NCBI RefSeq assembly: GCF_001592305.1
Contig: NZ_BCWR01000005.1
Coordinates: forward strand, 372,001 to 436,000
DNA length: 64,000 nt
Direction of reading: 5' to 3'
From: Hydrogenophaga taeniospiralis CCUG 15921
Lineage (GTDB): Bacteria > Pseudomonadota > Gammaproteobacteria > Burkholderiales > Burkholderiaceae_C
Positions 48,510 to 58,341 of the stretch are shown in pieces. How positions within the stretch are numbered: position 1 is the first letter of the stretch; every line of letters starts with the position of its first letter. The notes under the pieces are model-generated. The model did not search any database, had not been told where the DNA came from, and was given only the letters and a program-made list of their open reading frames with translations. The position numbers were made by a program, and so were the translations under genes.

Positions 48510-49820
48510 TCAGCGGGTGAAGGGGCCCCACTCGGGCTCGCGAATATCGCCGCGCGCACCAGCGAGCCGGGTTTTGATGCGGCCGTCGACGGTGGTGGTC
48601 ATAAGCGCCTCCTGGCCTTTGTCCCGGGTGGCATAGATGATCATGCGGCTGTTGGGCGCAAAGCTCGGGCTTTCATCGGCGCTGGTGTCGGTGACAGCGG
48701 TCACGTTGCCGTTGGCCAAGTCCATCACGTGCAGGCGAAAGGCGCCGCCCACGCGCGAAACGAAGGCCAGCCAGCGCCCGTCAGGGCTTGGCGAGGGCGA
48801 GATGTTGTAGTTGCCCGTGAAGGTCACGCGCTGGGGGCTGCCGCCCTGTGCGCCCATCTTGTAGATCTGCGGCGATCCGCCGCGATCACTGACGAAGAAG
48901 ATGGTCCGGCCATCGGCGCTGAACACGGGTTCGGTGTCGATGCTGGAGCTCTGGGACAGCCGGCGGGGCTCGCCGCCGCCGGACGCCATGGCGTAGATCT
49001 GCGCGTTGCCGGAAATCGACAGCGTGGCCACCAGCTGTTGACCATCGGGCGACCACGATGGCGCGCTGTTGGAGCCGCGGAAGTTGGCCAGCAGTCGGCG
49101 CTTTTTCGTAGCAACCTCCTGCGTATAAATCACCGGCTTGCGCGACTCGAACGATACGTAGGCCAGATGCGATCCGCCAGGGGCCCAGCTGGGGGAAATG
49201 ATGGGTTCCGCGCTGGTCAGCGCGGCTCGCGCATTTTCTCCATCGGCATCGGCCACCCACAGGTCGTAGCGTGAGCCGGCCTTGGTCACATAGGCGATGC
49301 GGGTGGAAAAAACGCCCTTTTCACCGGTGAGCTTTTCGTAGATGTAGTCGGCAATGCCATGGGCCGCGCTGCGCAGATCCTGCGTCGCCACGGGGTAGCT
49401 CAGCGCGCCGAGGTCTTTCCCGCGAACCACGTCCCACAGGCGAAACCGCACGTCGTAACGGCCATCGGCCAGGCGCGTCACGCTGCCGGCAAACATGGCG
49501 TCGGCGCCCTTGCTTCGCCAGGGCGTGAGGTCCGGCAGGGAGGTTTCGTCCATGCGGGCGGGCACGGGCTCGACAAAACGGAACTGCCCGCTGCGCTCGA
49601 GATCGGCCCGCACGATGGCGGCCATGTCCTGATCGACCTGAGCATTCTCCCGAAAGCTGACCGCGGAGAACGGTATCTGCGTCATGCCGGCGCCGGATAC
49701 TTCAACACGGAATTGGGCCTGGGCAGCCTGCCAAGGCATCGCCATCAGAGGGAGGGCTGCGGCGCCACTGAGCATACCGCGTCGGGAAAGTCGCCAGTCA
49801 GATGGGTTCAAATCCAGCAT
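48510..49820 (-). CDS. tolB: Tol-Pal system beta-propeller protein
   Basis: This 436-residue periplasmic protein has a short N-terminal domain (about 30-160) and a six-bladed propeller ([60 protein letters not shown]). The signal region [20 protein letters not shown] contains a twin-arginine consensus (SRRGML), suggesting Tat rather than Sec export. tolQ, tolR and tolA do not lie upstream; the next gene is the divergent msbA-like exporter. Confidence 0.94.
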   Translation of the reverse strand: MLDLNPSDWRLSRRGMLSGAAALPLMAMPWQAAQAQFRVEVSGAGMTQIPFSAVSFRENAQVDQDMAAIVRADLERSGQFRFVEPVPARMDETSLPDLTPWRSKGADAMFAGSVTRLADGRYDVRFRLWDVVRGKDLGALSYPVATQDLRSAAHGIADYIYEKLTGEKGVFSTRIAYVTKAGSRYDLWVADADGENARAALTSAEPIISPSWAPGGSHLAYVSFESRKPVIYTQEVATKKRRLLANFRGSNSAPSWSPDGQQLVATLSISGNAQIYAMASGGGEPRRLSQSSSIDTEPVFSADGRTIFFVSDRGGSPQIYKMGAQGGSPQRVTFTGNYNISPSPSPDGRWLAFVSRVGGAFRLHVMDLANGNVTAVTDTSADESPSFAPNSRMIIYATRDKGQEALMTTTVDGRIKTRLAGARGDIREPEWGPFTR

Positions 49821-50015
49821 TCGTCACAAGGTTGGGGAGGGCCGAAAACAACGCCACAGGCGCGTCCTGCGGGTCCGACAACGGATAATAACGGAACCGG
49901 GCACCGGCTCCGTGACAAGATGTGCTGTCGACCCACCTGCGGTGTGGCCGGGCACCCTCCCTACAGCCCGGACCGATCTTCCGACACTCCCCAAAGCCGA
50001 CAGGCCCACACCGCC

Positions 50016-51830
50016 TTGACCCATCCGATATCCACGCCTTCCTCGTCGGCAGAGACGATCCGGCAACGCCTGATGCGACTGTGGCCGTATTTCCGCTCCG
50101 CCCGCGCCGGCATCGCTCTCGCAGCCATCGGTACCCTGCTGGGGGCGGCCACCGAACCCATGATTCCGGCGCTGCTCAAGACACTGCTGGACCGGGGGTT
50201 CGCCCAGGGCAACATCGCGCTGTGGATGGTGCCCGTGGCGCTCATGGGGCTGTTCGGCATCCGGGGCATGGCCGGTTTCGTGGCGCAGTACGCGCTGTCC
50301 TACACCGCCAGCCTGGGCCTGCTGAATCTGCGCCGGGCCATGTTCGTCAAGCTCAACCATGCACAGATGACGCTGTTTGCCCGCCAGAGCGCCAGCAAGC
50401 TCTCCAACACCTTGGTCTACGAGGTGCAGACCGGGTCCACCATGCTGGTGTCGGCCCTGTTGACGCTTACCAAGGACAGCCTGACCCTGCTGGCCCTGAT
50501 GGGCTACCTGATGTACCTGAACTGGAAGCTCACCCTGATTGTGCTGCTGCTGTTTCCGGGGCTGATCCTGATCATGCGCGTGCTCTCGCGCCGCCTTTAC
50601 AAGCTCACCAAATCGAGCCAGGACGCTACCGATGAACTGGCCTATGTGGTCGAGGAAAACGCGCTGGCTCACCGCATGGTGCGGCTTCATGGTGCGCAGC
50701 AGCGCCAGACCCACCGCTTCGACGGCCTGAGCATGGCGCTGCGGCGGCTGGCCTTGAAATCCACCATCGCACAGGCCGCCATGACGCCGTTGACGCAGCT
50801 GCTGGCGGCCGCCGCGCTGTCGGCCGTGATCGCGGTCGCGCTGTGGCAGAGCAGCAGCAGCGGGGTGACGGTGGGCAACTTCGTGGCCTTCGTCACCGCC
50901 ATGCTGATGTTGATCGCGCCGATCCGGCACCTGGCGGAGATCGCCGGCCCCATCACGCGTGGTCTGGCCGCGCTGGAGCGGGGCCTGGATCTGATCGACC
51001 ACACACCGGAGCAGACCGGCGGCACACACACCGCCGCGCATGCGCAGGGCGACATTTCGCTCAGGCAGGTGTGGGTGCGCTATCCCGCGAAAGACGGAGC
51101 GGCTCCGAACGACGCCGACGATGCCAGCCGTACCGCGCTGCGGGGCATCGATCTGCACATCCACCCCGGTGAGGTACTGGCGCTGGTGGGCCCCTCCGGA
51201 TCCGGCAAGACCACCCTGGCCAACCTGTTGCCCCGCTTCGTGGAGGTCGAGCGCGGCGAGGTGCTGCTCGATGGCGTGGCGCTGCCCGACTGGGACCTGG
51301 GCAGCCTGCGCCGCCAGTTCGCCATGGTCAGCCAGGACGTGGTGATGCTCAACGACACCCTGGCGGCCAATGTGGCACTGGGCGCTGCGGACGACGAGAT
51401 CGACGAAGACCGCGTGCGTGCGGCACTCGACTCGGCCAACCTGGGCGATCTGGTCGGGCGCCTGCCGAAGGGCGTGCACAGCACCGTGGGCCACAACGCC
51501 GCCGAACTCTCCGGTGGGCAACGCCAGCGCCTGGCGATCGCGCGCGCGATCTACAAGGACGCGCCGGTGCTGATCCTGGACGAGGCCACGTCGGCGCTGG
51601 ACAACGAATCCGAGCGGCTGGTGCAGGATGCGCTCGCTCGCCTCATGAAGGGCCGCACCACCCTGGTGATCGCGCACCGCCTGTCCACCATCGAACACGC
51701 CGACCGCGTGGTGGTGCTGGCCAACGGCCAGATCATGGAACAGGGCACGCACCGCGAGCTGTTGCGTGCCGACGGCCTGTACGCCCGGCTGCATGCGCAG
51801 GGTTTCAAGCCGGAAGTCGAGCAGGAATGA
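50016..51830 (+). CDS. msbA: MsbA-type lipid A / lipid exporter ABC transporter
   Basis: This protein is 604 residues from a TTG at 50016; an ATG at 50073 would give 585, and neither has a clear ribosome site. Six membrane helices lie in the first 330 residues (AGIALAAIGTLLGAATEPMI; WMVPVALMGLFGIRGMAGFV). An ATPase domain follows with Walker A LVGPSGSGKTTLANLLPRF, signature ELSGGQRQRLAIARAI and Walker B PVLILDEATSALDNES. It flips lipid A-core across the inner membrane. It is divergent from tolB and convergent with the outer-membrane protein gene. Confidence 0.9.
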   Translation: MTHPISTPSSSAETIRQRLMRLWPYFRSARAGIALAAIGTLLGAATEPMIPALLKTLLDRGFAQGNIALWMVPVALMGLFGIRGMAGFVAQYALSYTASLGLLNLRRAMFVKLNHAQMTLFARQSASKLSNTLVYEVQTGSTMLVSALLTLTKDSLTLLALMGYLMYLNWKLTLIVLLLFPGLILIMRVLSRRLYKLTKSSQDATDELAYVVEENALAHRMVRLHGAQQRQTHRFDGLSMALRRLALKSTIAQAAMTPLTQLLAAAALSAVIAVALWQSSSSGVTVGNFVAFVTAMLMLIAPIRHLAEIAGPITRGLAALERGLDLIDHTPEQTGGTHTAAHAQGDISLRQVWVRYPAKDGAAPNDADDASRTALRGIDLHIHPGEVLALVGPSGSGKTTLANLLPRFVEVERGEVLLDGVALPDWDLGSLRRQFAMVSQDVVMLNDTLAANVALGAADDEIDEDRVRAALDSANLGDLVGRLPKGVHSTVGHNAAELSGGQRQRLAIARAIYKDAPVLILDEATSALDNESERLVQDALARLMKGRTTLVIAHRLSTIEHADRVVVLANGQIMEQGTHRELLRADGLYARLHAQGFKPEVEQE

Positions 51831-51865
51831 AAAAACCGGAGCCACCTGTGCAGGTGGCTCCGGTT
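51831..51865 (-). terminator. rho-independent terminator of the outer-membrane protein gene
   Basis: AACCGGAGCCACCTG pairs over 15 bp with CAGGTGGCTCCGGTT around a 2-base loop. On the minus strand it is followed by a run of five or more T. It begins at the msbA stop, so it may stop both convergent transcripts. Confidence 0.9.
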
Positions 51866-51888
51866 CCAGTCGAGACTTCCGAGCGGGT

Positions 51889-52980
51889 TCAGAAGTTGTA
51901 TTGCAGGCCCACGCCGAAGTAGTCCAGATTGCCCCAGCCGGCGTTGTTCTTGCGACGCTTGAAGACGTGGTCGGCATCAAAGCGCACCGACAGGTTCTCC
52001 GTCAGACCGTAGGTGGCACCAAAGCCGATCAGAGGACGGGTCTGGCTGTCCGAATGGGAGGCACCGGGCACCTGGGTCCAATGCGTGCCTTTGGAGCTGC
52101 TGTGCTTCACGTTGGCCACGCCGGCCTTGGCGAACAGACGCAGATCGTCGGTCACGTTCGTGCCCACGGTCACACGTGCACCGAACACCCGCGTCGAGAG
52201 CGCGTTCACATAGCCATTCGCGGCGGGATACTCGAGGCTCTTGCCGCCCTGGTAGAACACTTCGGCGCCCAGCAGCTCGTTGAACTGCAGACCTGCGCCC
52301 AGTTGGACACCGGTTTCACTGGCACTGGCGCCCACGCTGTGGAGCGGGTCGATTTCGTGATGGATCACGCTGTCGTGCACCGAGCCGACCGTGCCGAACA
52401 CGTAGGGCGACATGCGGGCAGGCGGCGGAGCGGCTTCAACGGGTGCGGCCACCGGCGCGGCTGCGACGGGTTCGGGCGCTGGGGCCGGAGCCGGAGTGGC
52501 TGCCACAGGCGCAGCAACCGGTGCGGGAGCGGGTACCGGCACCGCGCGGGGCATCACATCGGAGAAGCGGTTGTCGCACCGGGCCATGCTGGCACGGACG
52601 GCCACACCCGCCTTGTCGGCGTAGAGGTTGATGGGCATGTCGGGGCTGTAGGGGATGTACTTGCCACGCAGTGCCTTGGCGACGCCGTTGCGGCCGTTCT
52701 GGCGACCCACACCGAGGTCGCACGCGCCGAGCTTGTACTGCGGACCAAGATCCGACAGGCGCGCGGTGCGAACCGTCGCTTCACCTTTGCGCTTGAGCGC
52801 TGGCATGGTGGTCGATGGCTGGTAGAAGCGGGCCTGGCCCGACTGCACCGCGGCGTCGCATTCCGCGGCAGTGTCGTAGCCCACGTTCCCGTGCGAGTCG
52901 TTAACCATGCCGGCGTGGCCGATCGAGGTCACCAGCAAGCCGCTGGCCAGCAGTACCGAATTCAATGGTGTGAGTTTCAT
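51889..52980 (-). CDS. outer-membrane beta-barrel protein (OmpA transmembrane-like)
   Basis: This 363-residue protein starts at the ATG at 52980 (MKLTPLNSVLLASGLLVTSI, cut at GHA). The mature N-terminal part (about 23-125) contains several Cys and resembles a small periplasmic domain (YDTAAECDAAVQSGQARFYQ; YKLGACDLGVGRQNGRNGVA). An Ala/Pro linker of about 50 residues follows, then an eight-stranded-barrel-like domain ending in the aromatic signature DYFGVGLQYNF. Unlike classical OmpA, the accessory domain is at the N-terminal side and no peptidoglycan-binding domain is seen. Confidence 0.85.
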   Translation of the reverse strand: MKLTPLNSVLLASGLLVTSIGHAGMVNDSHGNVGYDTAAECDAAVQSGQARFYQPSTTMPALKRKGEATVRTARLSDLGPQYKLGACDLGVGRQNGRNGVAKALRGKYIPYSPDMPINLYADKAGVAVRASMARCDNRFSDVMPRAVPVPAPAPVAAPVAATPAPAPAPEPVAAAPVAAPVEAAPPPARMSPYVFGTVGSVHDSVIHHEIDPLHSVGASASETGVQLGAGLQFNELLGAEVFYQGGKSLEYPAANGYVNALSTRVFGARVTVGTNVTDDLRLFAKAGVANVKHSSSKGTHWTQVPGASHSDSQTRPLIGFGATYGLTENLSVRFDADHVFKRRKNNAGWGNLDYFGVGLQYNF

Positions 52981-53169
52981 GATTTTTCCAGACAAAGGAA
53001 GATAAAAAATACCGAGGAAAAGACACATGCTTGATGAAAATGCACCCATCTCTTGTCACCGCTGGATTATCAAGGCACAAGCAGGTCGTCACGGCATCGA
53101 GGCGCTTAAACACAACGATGTGCGCCATCGCACAGACAGCCGGGCAAGAAGCCCGTGGAGCCGGGAGCT

Positions 53170-54726
53170 CTAAAGCAACACGATGTCGTACTGTTCCTGT
53201 GTCATGGAGCCTTCGGCCTGCAGCGAAATCGGCTTGCCGATGAAGTCGCTCAAGCCGGCCAGGTGTTGGCTTTCCTCGTCCAGGAACAACTCGACCACCT
53301 GAGGTGAAGCCACCACGCGGAACTCGCGCGGGTTGAAGGCACGCGCCTCGCGCAGGATCTCGCGCAGGATGTCGTAGCACACGCTGCGCGCGGTCTTGAC
53401 CACCCCTTTGCCACTGCAGGCCGCGCAGGGCTCGCTGAGCATCTGGGCCAGCGACTCGCGTGTGCGCTTGCGCGTCATCTCCACCAGACCCAGTTGCGAG
53501 AACCCGCCGATCATGGTCTTGACGCGGTCGCGCGCGAGCTGCTTGCGGAACTCGGTCAGCACCGCCTCCCGATGGTCGTCGCGCACCATGTCGATGAAGT
53601 CCACGATGACGATGCCACCCAGGTTGCGCAGGCGCAGCTGGCGCGCGATCGTCTGGGCGGCTTCGAGATTGGTACGGAACACCGTGTCGTCGAAATTGCG
53701 CGCCCCCACAAAACCACCGGTGTTCACGTCCACCGTGGTCAGCGCCTCGGTCTGGTCGATCACCAGATACCCGCCGGATTTCAGATCGACTCGGCGACTG
53801 AGCGCACGCACGATGTCTTCGTCGATGTTGAACAGGTCAAAGATCGGGCGCTCACCACTGTAGTGCTGCAGTTTGCCTACCGTATCGGGCATGAACTCGG
53901 CCGCGAAGGCCTTCAGCAGGCCATACTGTTCGCGCGAATCGATGCGGATCGACTGCGTCTGCGCACTCACCAGGTCGCGCAGCACGCGCTGCATCAGGTT
54001 CAGGTCCTCATGCAGCAGCGTGGCGGGCGGCTGGCGCGTGGACGCCTCCTTGATTCGCAACCAGGTCTTGCGCAGGTAGGCTGTGTCTTCTATCAGTTCT
54101 TCGTCGGTCGCGTCCTCGGCATTGGTGCGCAGGATGAAGCCGCCCGCAGCGCTGCCGTCGGACGTGGCGGTCAGCCGCACCAGGCGCTGGCGCAGCGCTT
54201 CACGCTGGGCCGGCGGAATCTTCTGCGACACGCCAATGTGGTTGTCCTGCGGCAGGAACACCAGCAGCCGCCCCGCAATGCTCATCTGCGCCGTCAGGCG
54301 CGCGCCCTTGGTGCCGATCGGATCCTTGAGCACCTGCACCATGAGCGCCTGGCCTTCAAAAATCTGGCGTTCGATGGGCAGCACCGGATCGGGCGTGAGC
54401 ACGCGCGCGTTGCCTCCGTTCGACGTCGGCGGGGCTGATATCTCGTTGGCGGACACGGCCTGGCTGCGCTCACGCGGCGCGGCGTGTTTGGCTGCGATGT
54501 TGGGCATGAGGTCGGCCACGTGCAGGAACGCGGCGCGGTCCAGACCGATGTCGATGAAAGCCGACTGCATGCCCGGCAACACCCGCGAGACCTTGCCCAG
54601 GTAGATGTTGCCCACCAGGCCGCGCTCCAGCGTACGCTCCAGATGCACTTCCTGCACCGCGCCCTGCTCCACCACCGCCACGCGGGTTTCCTGGGGCGCC
54701 CAATTGATCAAAATGTCCTGGCTCAT
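53170..54726 (-). CDS. rng: ribonuclease G
   Basis: This 518-residue endoribonuclease is of the RNase E/G family. The N-terminal S1 domain (ILINWAPQETRVAVVEQGAV; GNIYLGKVSRVLPGMQSAFI) carries an insertion of about 30 residues (PRERSQAVSANEISAPPTSN and on). The catalytic metal site is in GGIVIVDFIDMVRDDHREAV, and the zinc-link CAACSGKG is near 430. It lacks the long C-terminal scaffold of RNase E. It matures 16S rRNA and decays mRNAs. It is the last of the leftward housekeeping series. Confidence 0.93.
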   Translation of the reverse strand: MSQDILINWAPQETRVAVVEQGAVQEVHLERTLERGLVGNIYLGKVSRVLPGMQSAFIDIGLDRAAFLHVADLMPNIAAKHAAPRERSQAVSANEISAPPTSNGGNARVLTPDPVLPIERQIFEGQALMVQVLKDPIGTKGARLTAQMSIAGRLLVFLPQDNHIGVSQKIPPAQREALRQRLVRLTATSDGSAAGGFILRTNAEDATDEELIEDTAYLRKTWLRIKEASTRQPPATLLHEDLNLMQRVLRDLVSAQTQSIRIDSREQYGLLKAFAAEFMPDTVGKLQHYSGERPIFDLFNIDEDIVRALSRRVDLKSGGYLVIDQTEALTTVDVNTGGFVGARNFDDTVFRTNLEAAQTIARQLRLRNLGGIVIVDFIDMVRDDHREAVLTEFRKQLARDRVKTMIGGFSQLGLVEMTRKRTRESLAQMLSEPCAACSGKGVVKTARSVCYDILREILREARAFNPREFRVVASPQVVELFLDEESQHLAGLSDFIGKPISLQAEGSMTQEQYDIVLL

Positions 54727-54762
54727 GGCTTCGCTTGTCTCTGTTGTGGTCGGATGAGCGGC

Positions 54763-55380
54763 TCAGACCAGCCGCACGCCGGCGGCACCCAGCACCTGCG
54801 CCGTCTCGTGCGCGGGCAGGCCCATGATGCCCGAATAACTGCCGCTGATGTGGCGTGTCCACAGCGCCGCACGCCCCTGGATCGCGTAGGCACCGGCCTT
54901 GCCCAGCGGTTCGCCACTGTCGGCGTAGCGCCGGATTTGCGCGGGTGTGAGGGCGTCGAAACTCACCCACGAGGTGGACAGCGCGCTCCATTGCCGTGCG
55001 CCGCGGGCACCGGGTTTTCCAACGGCCACCGCCGTGAGCACCCGATGGCGGCGACCCGCCAGATCGGCCAGCATGCGGCAGGCCTCCGCCGCGTCGGCCG
55101 GTTTGCCCAGGATGCGCCGGCCCAACGCCACCGTGGTGTCGGCGCAGAGCACTGGCGCGGGCGGCAGGCCGCGGCGTTGGAGCCTGGTCAGCGATGCCAC
55201 CAGCTTGAGAGCGGTCACACGCTGCACATAGGCCGCAGGCGCCTCGCCGGGCAGCACCGCTTCCAGCGCCTCCACGTCTTCATCGGCGTTGGGCAGCAGC
55301 AGTTCGCAGCGCACACCCCATTGTTCGAGCAGTTGCAGGCGTCGCGGACTCTGGGAGGCGAGGTAGATGAAATCGGACAT
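54763..55380 (-). CDS. maf: Maf-type nucleoside triphosphate pyrophosphatase
   Basis: This 205-residue house-cleaning enzyme hydrolyses non-canonical NTPs. Family landmarks are [53 protein letters not shown] and the C-terminal [20 protein letters not shown] with GIMGLPAHE. The AIQG pattern fits the YhdE subgroup acting on dTTP/UTP. It lies between rlmH and rng. Confidence 0.94.
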   Translation of the reverse strand: MSDFIYLASQSPRRLQLLEQWGVRCELLLPNADEDVEALEAVLPGEAPAAYVQRVTALKLVASLTRLQRRGLPPAPVLCADTTVALGRRILGKPADAAEACRMLADLAGRRHRVLTAVAVGKPGARGARQWSALSTSWVSFDALTPAQIRRYADSGEPLGKAGAYAIQGRAALWTRHISGSYSGIMGLPAHETAQVLGAAGVRLV

Positions 55381-55499
55381 AGGGAAACCTAGATCTGTGG
55401 ATCAGCGCAGGGGAATGTTCCGCCACCGAACCGCCCCAAGGTGGAACGGCACGCAAGAAGGCCGCAACCCGCACGGCAGTGAGGCGCAGGGAACGAGAT

Positions 55500-55967
55500 T
55501 CACTCTCGGTGGTACGGGTGGTTGGCATTGATCGACCACGCCCGGTACAACTGCTCGATCAGCAGCACCCGCACCATCGCGTGCGGCAAGGTCAGGTCGG
55601 ACAGGCGAATGCGCTGGTGCGCGGACGCACGGAACGCCGGTTCCAGGCCGTCGGGTCCGCCAATCACCAGGGCCACGTCATCGCCATCCAGCTGCCACTG
55701 CTGCAATTGCTGAGCCAGTGCCTTGGTCGTCAGCGCCGTGCCGCGCTCGTCCAGCACCACCACGCGGCAGCCGCGCGACAGGGCCGCCTGGATGCGCTCG
55801 CGCTCGGCCGCCAGCAGCGTCTCAACGGTCTTGGAGCCGCGCGGTTCGGTCTTGACGGTCTTGATCTCCACCCGCAGCTCGGGCGGAAAGCGTTTGGCGT
55901 AGTCGTCGTAGGCGGTCTGGGCCCAGTCGGGCATGCGCTGCCCGACCGCGACGATCACCAGCTTCAT
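55500..55967 (-). CDS. rlmH: 23S rRNA (pseudouridine1915-N3)-methyltransferase
   Basis: This 155-residue protein has exactly the usual length. The SPOUT fold has the knot region [20 protein letters not shown] and the C-terminal [20 protein letters not shown] with NHPYHRE. It methylates pseudouridine 1915 in helix 69 of mature 70S ribosomes. The start overlaps the rsfS stop by 4 bp, a conserved gene pair. Confidence 0.97.
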   Translation of the reverse strand: MKLVIVAVGQRMPDWAQTAYDDYAKRFPPELRVEIKTVKTEPRGSKTVETLLAAERERIQAALSRGCRVVVLDERGTALTTKALAQQLQQWQLDGDDVALVIGGPDGLEPAFRASAHQRIRLSDLTLPHAMVRVLLIEQLYRAWSINANHPYHRE

Positions 55968-56725
55968 GCCTTTTTCTTGGGTGCCGCTTTGGCCGCGGTC
56001 TTGGCGGCAGGCGCCCGTTTCACCGCCGGTTTGGCTGCCGACTTGGCGGCCGGGCGCGTGGCGCTCTTGGGCTTGACCACCACGGTCTTGAGCGGGGCCT
56101 TGGCCGGCACGGCGCCGGTGGCAGTCTTGCGGCTCGCAGGCTTCGCGGCGGTCTTGGCCGCGGGTTTTCCGGTCGCCCGCGTGGTCGTCTTCGCAGCGGC
56201 CTTGGCGGGTGCGGCCGCCACAGCTGCAGAAGCCGCCTTGGCGGCCTTGCGTGCCACCGACTTGGCGTCGATCGGCTTGACTTCCTTGGCTGCGGCGCCC
56301 TTCTTCGTGGTCTTGGCCGCCGTCTTGGCGGCGGGCTTGGCTTCGGCCGCCTTTTCCGCACCGTGCTTCAGGCGCACTGGCTTGGCGCCCCAGATCTCTT
56401 CCAGGCGGTAGTACTGCCGGATCACGGGCTGCATCACGTGCGCCACGGCTGCGCCGCAATCCACGATGATCCACTCTCCGTTGTCTTCGCCCTCGATGCG
56501 AGGCTTGTCGAAGCCAGCCTCGCGCACGGCGTCGCGCACGCTGGCGGCCAAGGCCTTGGTCTGCCGGTTGGACGTGCCACTGGCGACGATCACGCGCTCG
56601 AACAGAGGAGAAAGATGTTCCGTGTTGAAGACCACGATGTCCTGACCCTTGACGTCCTCAAGCCCATCGACAATGGCGCGCTGGAGTTTCTGGATGTCTT
56701 TTTTGCCGGTGGTTTCGCTGGTCAT
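55964..56725 (-). CDS. rsfS: ribosomal silencing factor RsfS with histone-H1-like tail
   Basis: This protein is 253 residues from the ATG at 56725. Residues 1-118 are a complete RsfS domain ([60 protein letters not shown]) that binds ribosomal protein L14 and blocks subunit joining in starvation. Residues about 119-253 are an added Lys/Ala/Pro-rich, unstructured, strongly basic tail ([20 protein letters not shown] and similar) like histone H1 or AlgP tails. The usual protein is about half this length. It overlaps nadD and rlmH by 4 bp. Confidence 0.93.
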   Translation of the reverse strand: MTSETTGKKDIQKLQRAIVDGLEDVKGQDIVVFNTEHLSPLFERVIVASGTSNRQTKALAASVRDAVREAGFDKPRIEGEDNGEWIIVDCGAAVAHVMQPVIRQYYRLEEIWGAKPVRLKHGAEKAAEAKPAAKTAAKTTKKGAAAKEVKPIDAKSVARKAAKAASAAVAAAPAKAAAKTTTRATGKPAAKTAAKPASRKTATGAVPAKAPLKTVVVKPKSATRPAAKSAAKPAVKRAPAAKTAAKAAPKKKA

Positions 56726-57378
56726 GAAGGATTCTGATAAAGGTGATGGAGTGAAATATAGCTTGCGACGGCCTCGGGCACCAGAACCTGCAGCGAGTCG
56801 CTGCGACTGATGGTCTGCCCCAGATGGGCGCGCACGGCGGTGGCACTGATGTTTTGCAACGGCATGTCCAGCCGCCGAAATGGCAGGTCCACGCCCGAAA
56901 GATCCGTTTCCTGTTGCGGGCCCAGCGTGGCGTCGGCGCCGATGTTGGTCGCGCGGTTGGCCACGGCCAGCGTGGCCTGCGCCAGCACCTCGGGCCAGCG
57001 CACCCAGCTCTTGAAAGCCAGCAATTGATCGGCCCCGAGCACCAGGAAGAGCTCCGCACCCGGGTACTCGGCGGCCAGTTCTTTCAGGGTGTCGGCGGTG
57101 TAGCTCGGGCCGGCGCGGTGGATTTCCCGCTCGTCGATGCGGGTGTTGGGCAGATCGCCAAAGGCGAGCTGACACATGTTCACCCGGTGTTGGGCCGGCG
57201 ACAGCACGCGTGCCTTGTGCCAGGCCTGTCCCGTGGGCAGGATGTGCAGCACGTCGAGCCCGAGCTGGCTCAACGCCACGTCCGCCAGGGCCCGATGCGC
57301 CCAGTGGGGTGGATCGAAGGCGCCGCCGAACATGCCCACTCGCGGGCGTCGGGCGGTCATGGTGCTGGCCTGGGCCAT
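56722..57378 (-). CDS. nadD: nicotinate-nucleotide adenylyltransferase
   Basis: This 218-residue nucleotidyltransferase makes deamido-NAD from nicotinate mononucleotide and ATP. Motifs: RVGMFGGAFDPPHWAHRALA (the ATP-binding xHxxH is HWAH), PTGQAWHKARVLSPAQHRV, and the C-terminal ISATAVRAHL in the place of ISSTxxR. The start shares a base with the hemF stop (TGATG). Confidence 0.95.
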   Translation of the reverse strand: MAQASTMTARRPRVGMFGGAFDPPHWAHRALADVALSQLGLDVLHILPTGQAWHKARVLSPAQHRVNMCQLAFGDLPNTRIDEREIHRAGPSYTADTLKELAAEYPGAELFLVLGADQLLAFKSWVRWPEVLAQATLAVANRATNIGADATLGPQQETDLSGVDLPFRRLDMPLQNISATAVRAHLGQTISRSDSLQVLVPEAVASYISLHHLYQNPS

Positions 57379-58292
57379 CAGATCCAGTCCTTGCGCACCA
57401 GGAATTCCTTGTACAGCCGGTCTTCCGGCGTGCCTTTTTTGCTCTTGCGGTTGTAGGCCCAGCTAACCAGCGGCGGCATGGACAACAGGATGGACTCACT
57501 GCGCCCGCCCGACTGCAGGCCAAAATGGGTTCCCCGGTCCCAGACCAGGTTGAACTCCACATAGCGTCCGCGACGGTACAGCTGGAAGTTGCGCTCGCGC
57601 TCGCCATAGGGCATGTTCTTGCGCCGGTCCACGATGGGCAGGTAGGCATCGAGAAACGCATCACCCACCGAGGCCGTCATGGCAAAGCTGCCGGCAAACC
57701 CGAGCTCGGAAAAGTCGTCGTAGAACACGCCACCGATGCCGCGTTGCTCATCACGGTGTTTGAGATAGAAGTACTCGTCGCACCAGGCCTTGAACCGCGG
57801 GTACTTGTCCACCCCGAACGGGTCGAGCGCGGTTTTGCAACTGCGGTGGAAATGCACCGCATCCTCCTCGAAACCATAGTAGGGCGTGAGGTCCATGCCA
57901 CCGCCGAACCAGTACACCGGCGCGCCGCCCTGGGGTTTGGCGGCGATCATGCGCACGTTCATGTGCACCGTGGGCACGTAGGGGTTGCGCGGGTGGAACA
58001 CCAGCGACACCCCCATGGCCTCGAACGGCGCGCCCGAGAGCTCGGGCCGGTGCTGCGTGGCCGAGGGCGGCAGGCGCGGGCCCTTCACGTGCGAAAAACC
58101 GCAGCCGGCGCGCTCGAACACCGCACCCCCCTCCAGGATCTGCGTGATGCCCTGCCCTTGCAGCGATTCGCCGGGCGCCTTCTTCCACTTGTCCACCACG
58201 AAACGGCCGCCATCAATCAGGGCCACGGTGGATGTGATGCGCTCCTGCAAGTCGGTCAGGTAGTCGCGAACCTCTTGGGTCTGTTGGCTCAT
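57378..58292 (-). CDS. hemF: oxygen-dependent coproporphyrinogen III oxidase
   Basis: This 304-residue enzyme of haem synthesis starts at the ATG at 58292. Conserved blocks are [60 protein letters not shown] and [20 protein letters not shown]. It decarboxylates two propionates to vinyl groups using O2. It lies between purD and nadD on the same strand. Confidence 0.97.
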   Translation of the reverse strand: MSQQTQEVRDYLTDLQERITSTVALIDGGRFVVDKWKKAPGESLQGQGITQILEGGAVFERAGCGFSHVKGPRLPPSATQHRPELSGAPFEAMGVSLVFHPRNPYVPTVHMNVRMIAAKPQGGAPVYWFGGGMDLTPYYGFEEDAVHFHRSCKTALDPFGVDKYPRFKAWCDEYFYLKHRDEQRGIGGVFYDDFSELGFAGSFAMTASVGDAFLDAYLPIVDRRKNMPYGERERNFQLYRRGRYVEFNLVWDRGTHFGLQSGGRSESILLSMPPLVSWAYNRKSKKGTPEDRLYKEFLVRKDWI

Positions 58293-58341
58293 GCAGGTGT
58301 CCGGATGTGCGGAAATCGGGTCGCCCCGGCCAGGCGCGGCA

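Noticed and set aside
49359..50015. Upstream extension of the msbA frame (over 200 codons)
   Set aside because: It overlaps tolB on the other strand and is not MsbA-like; family similarity begins only after about 50016.
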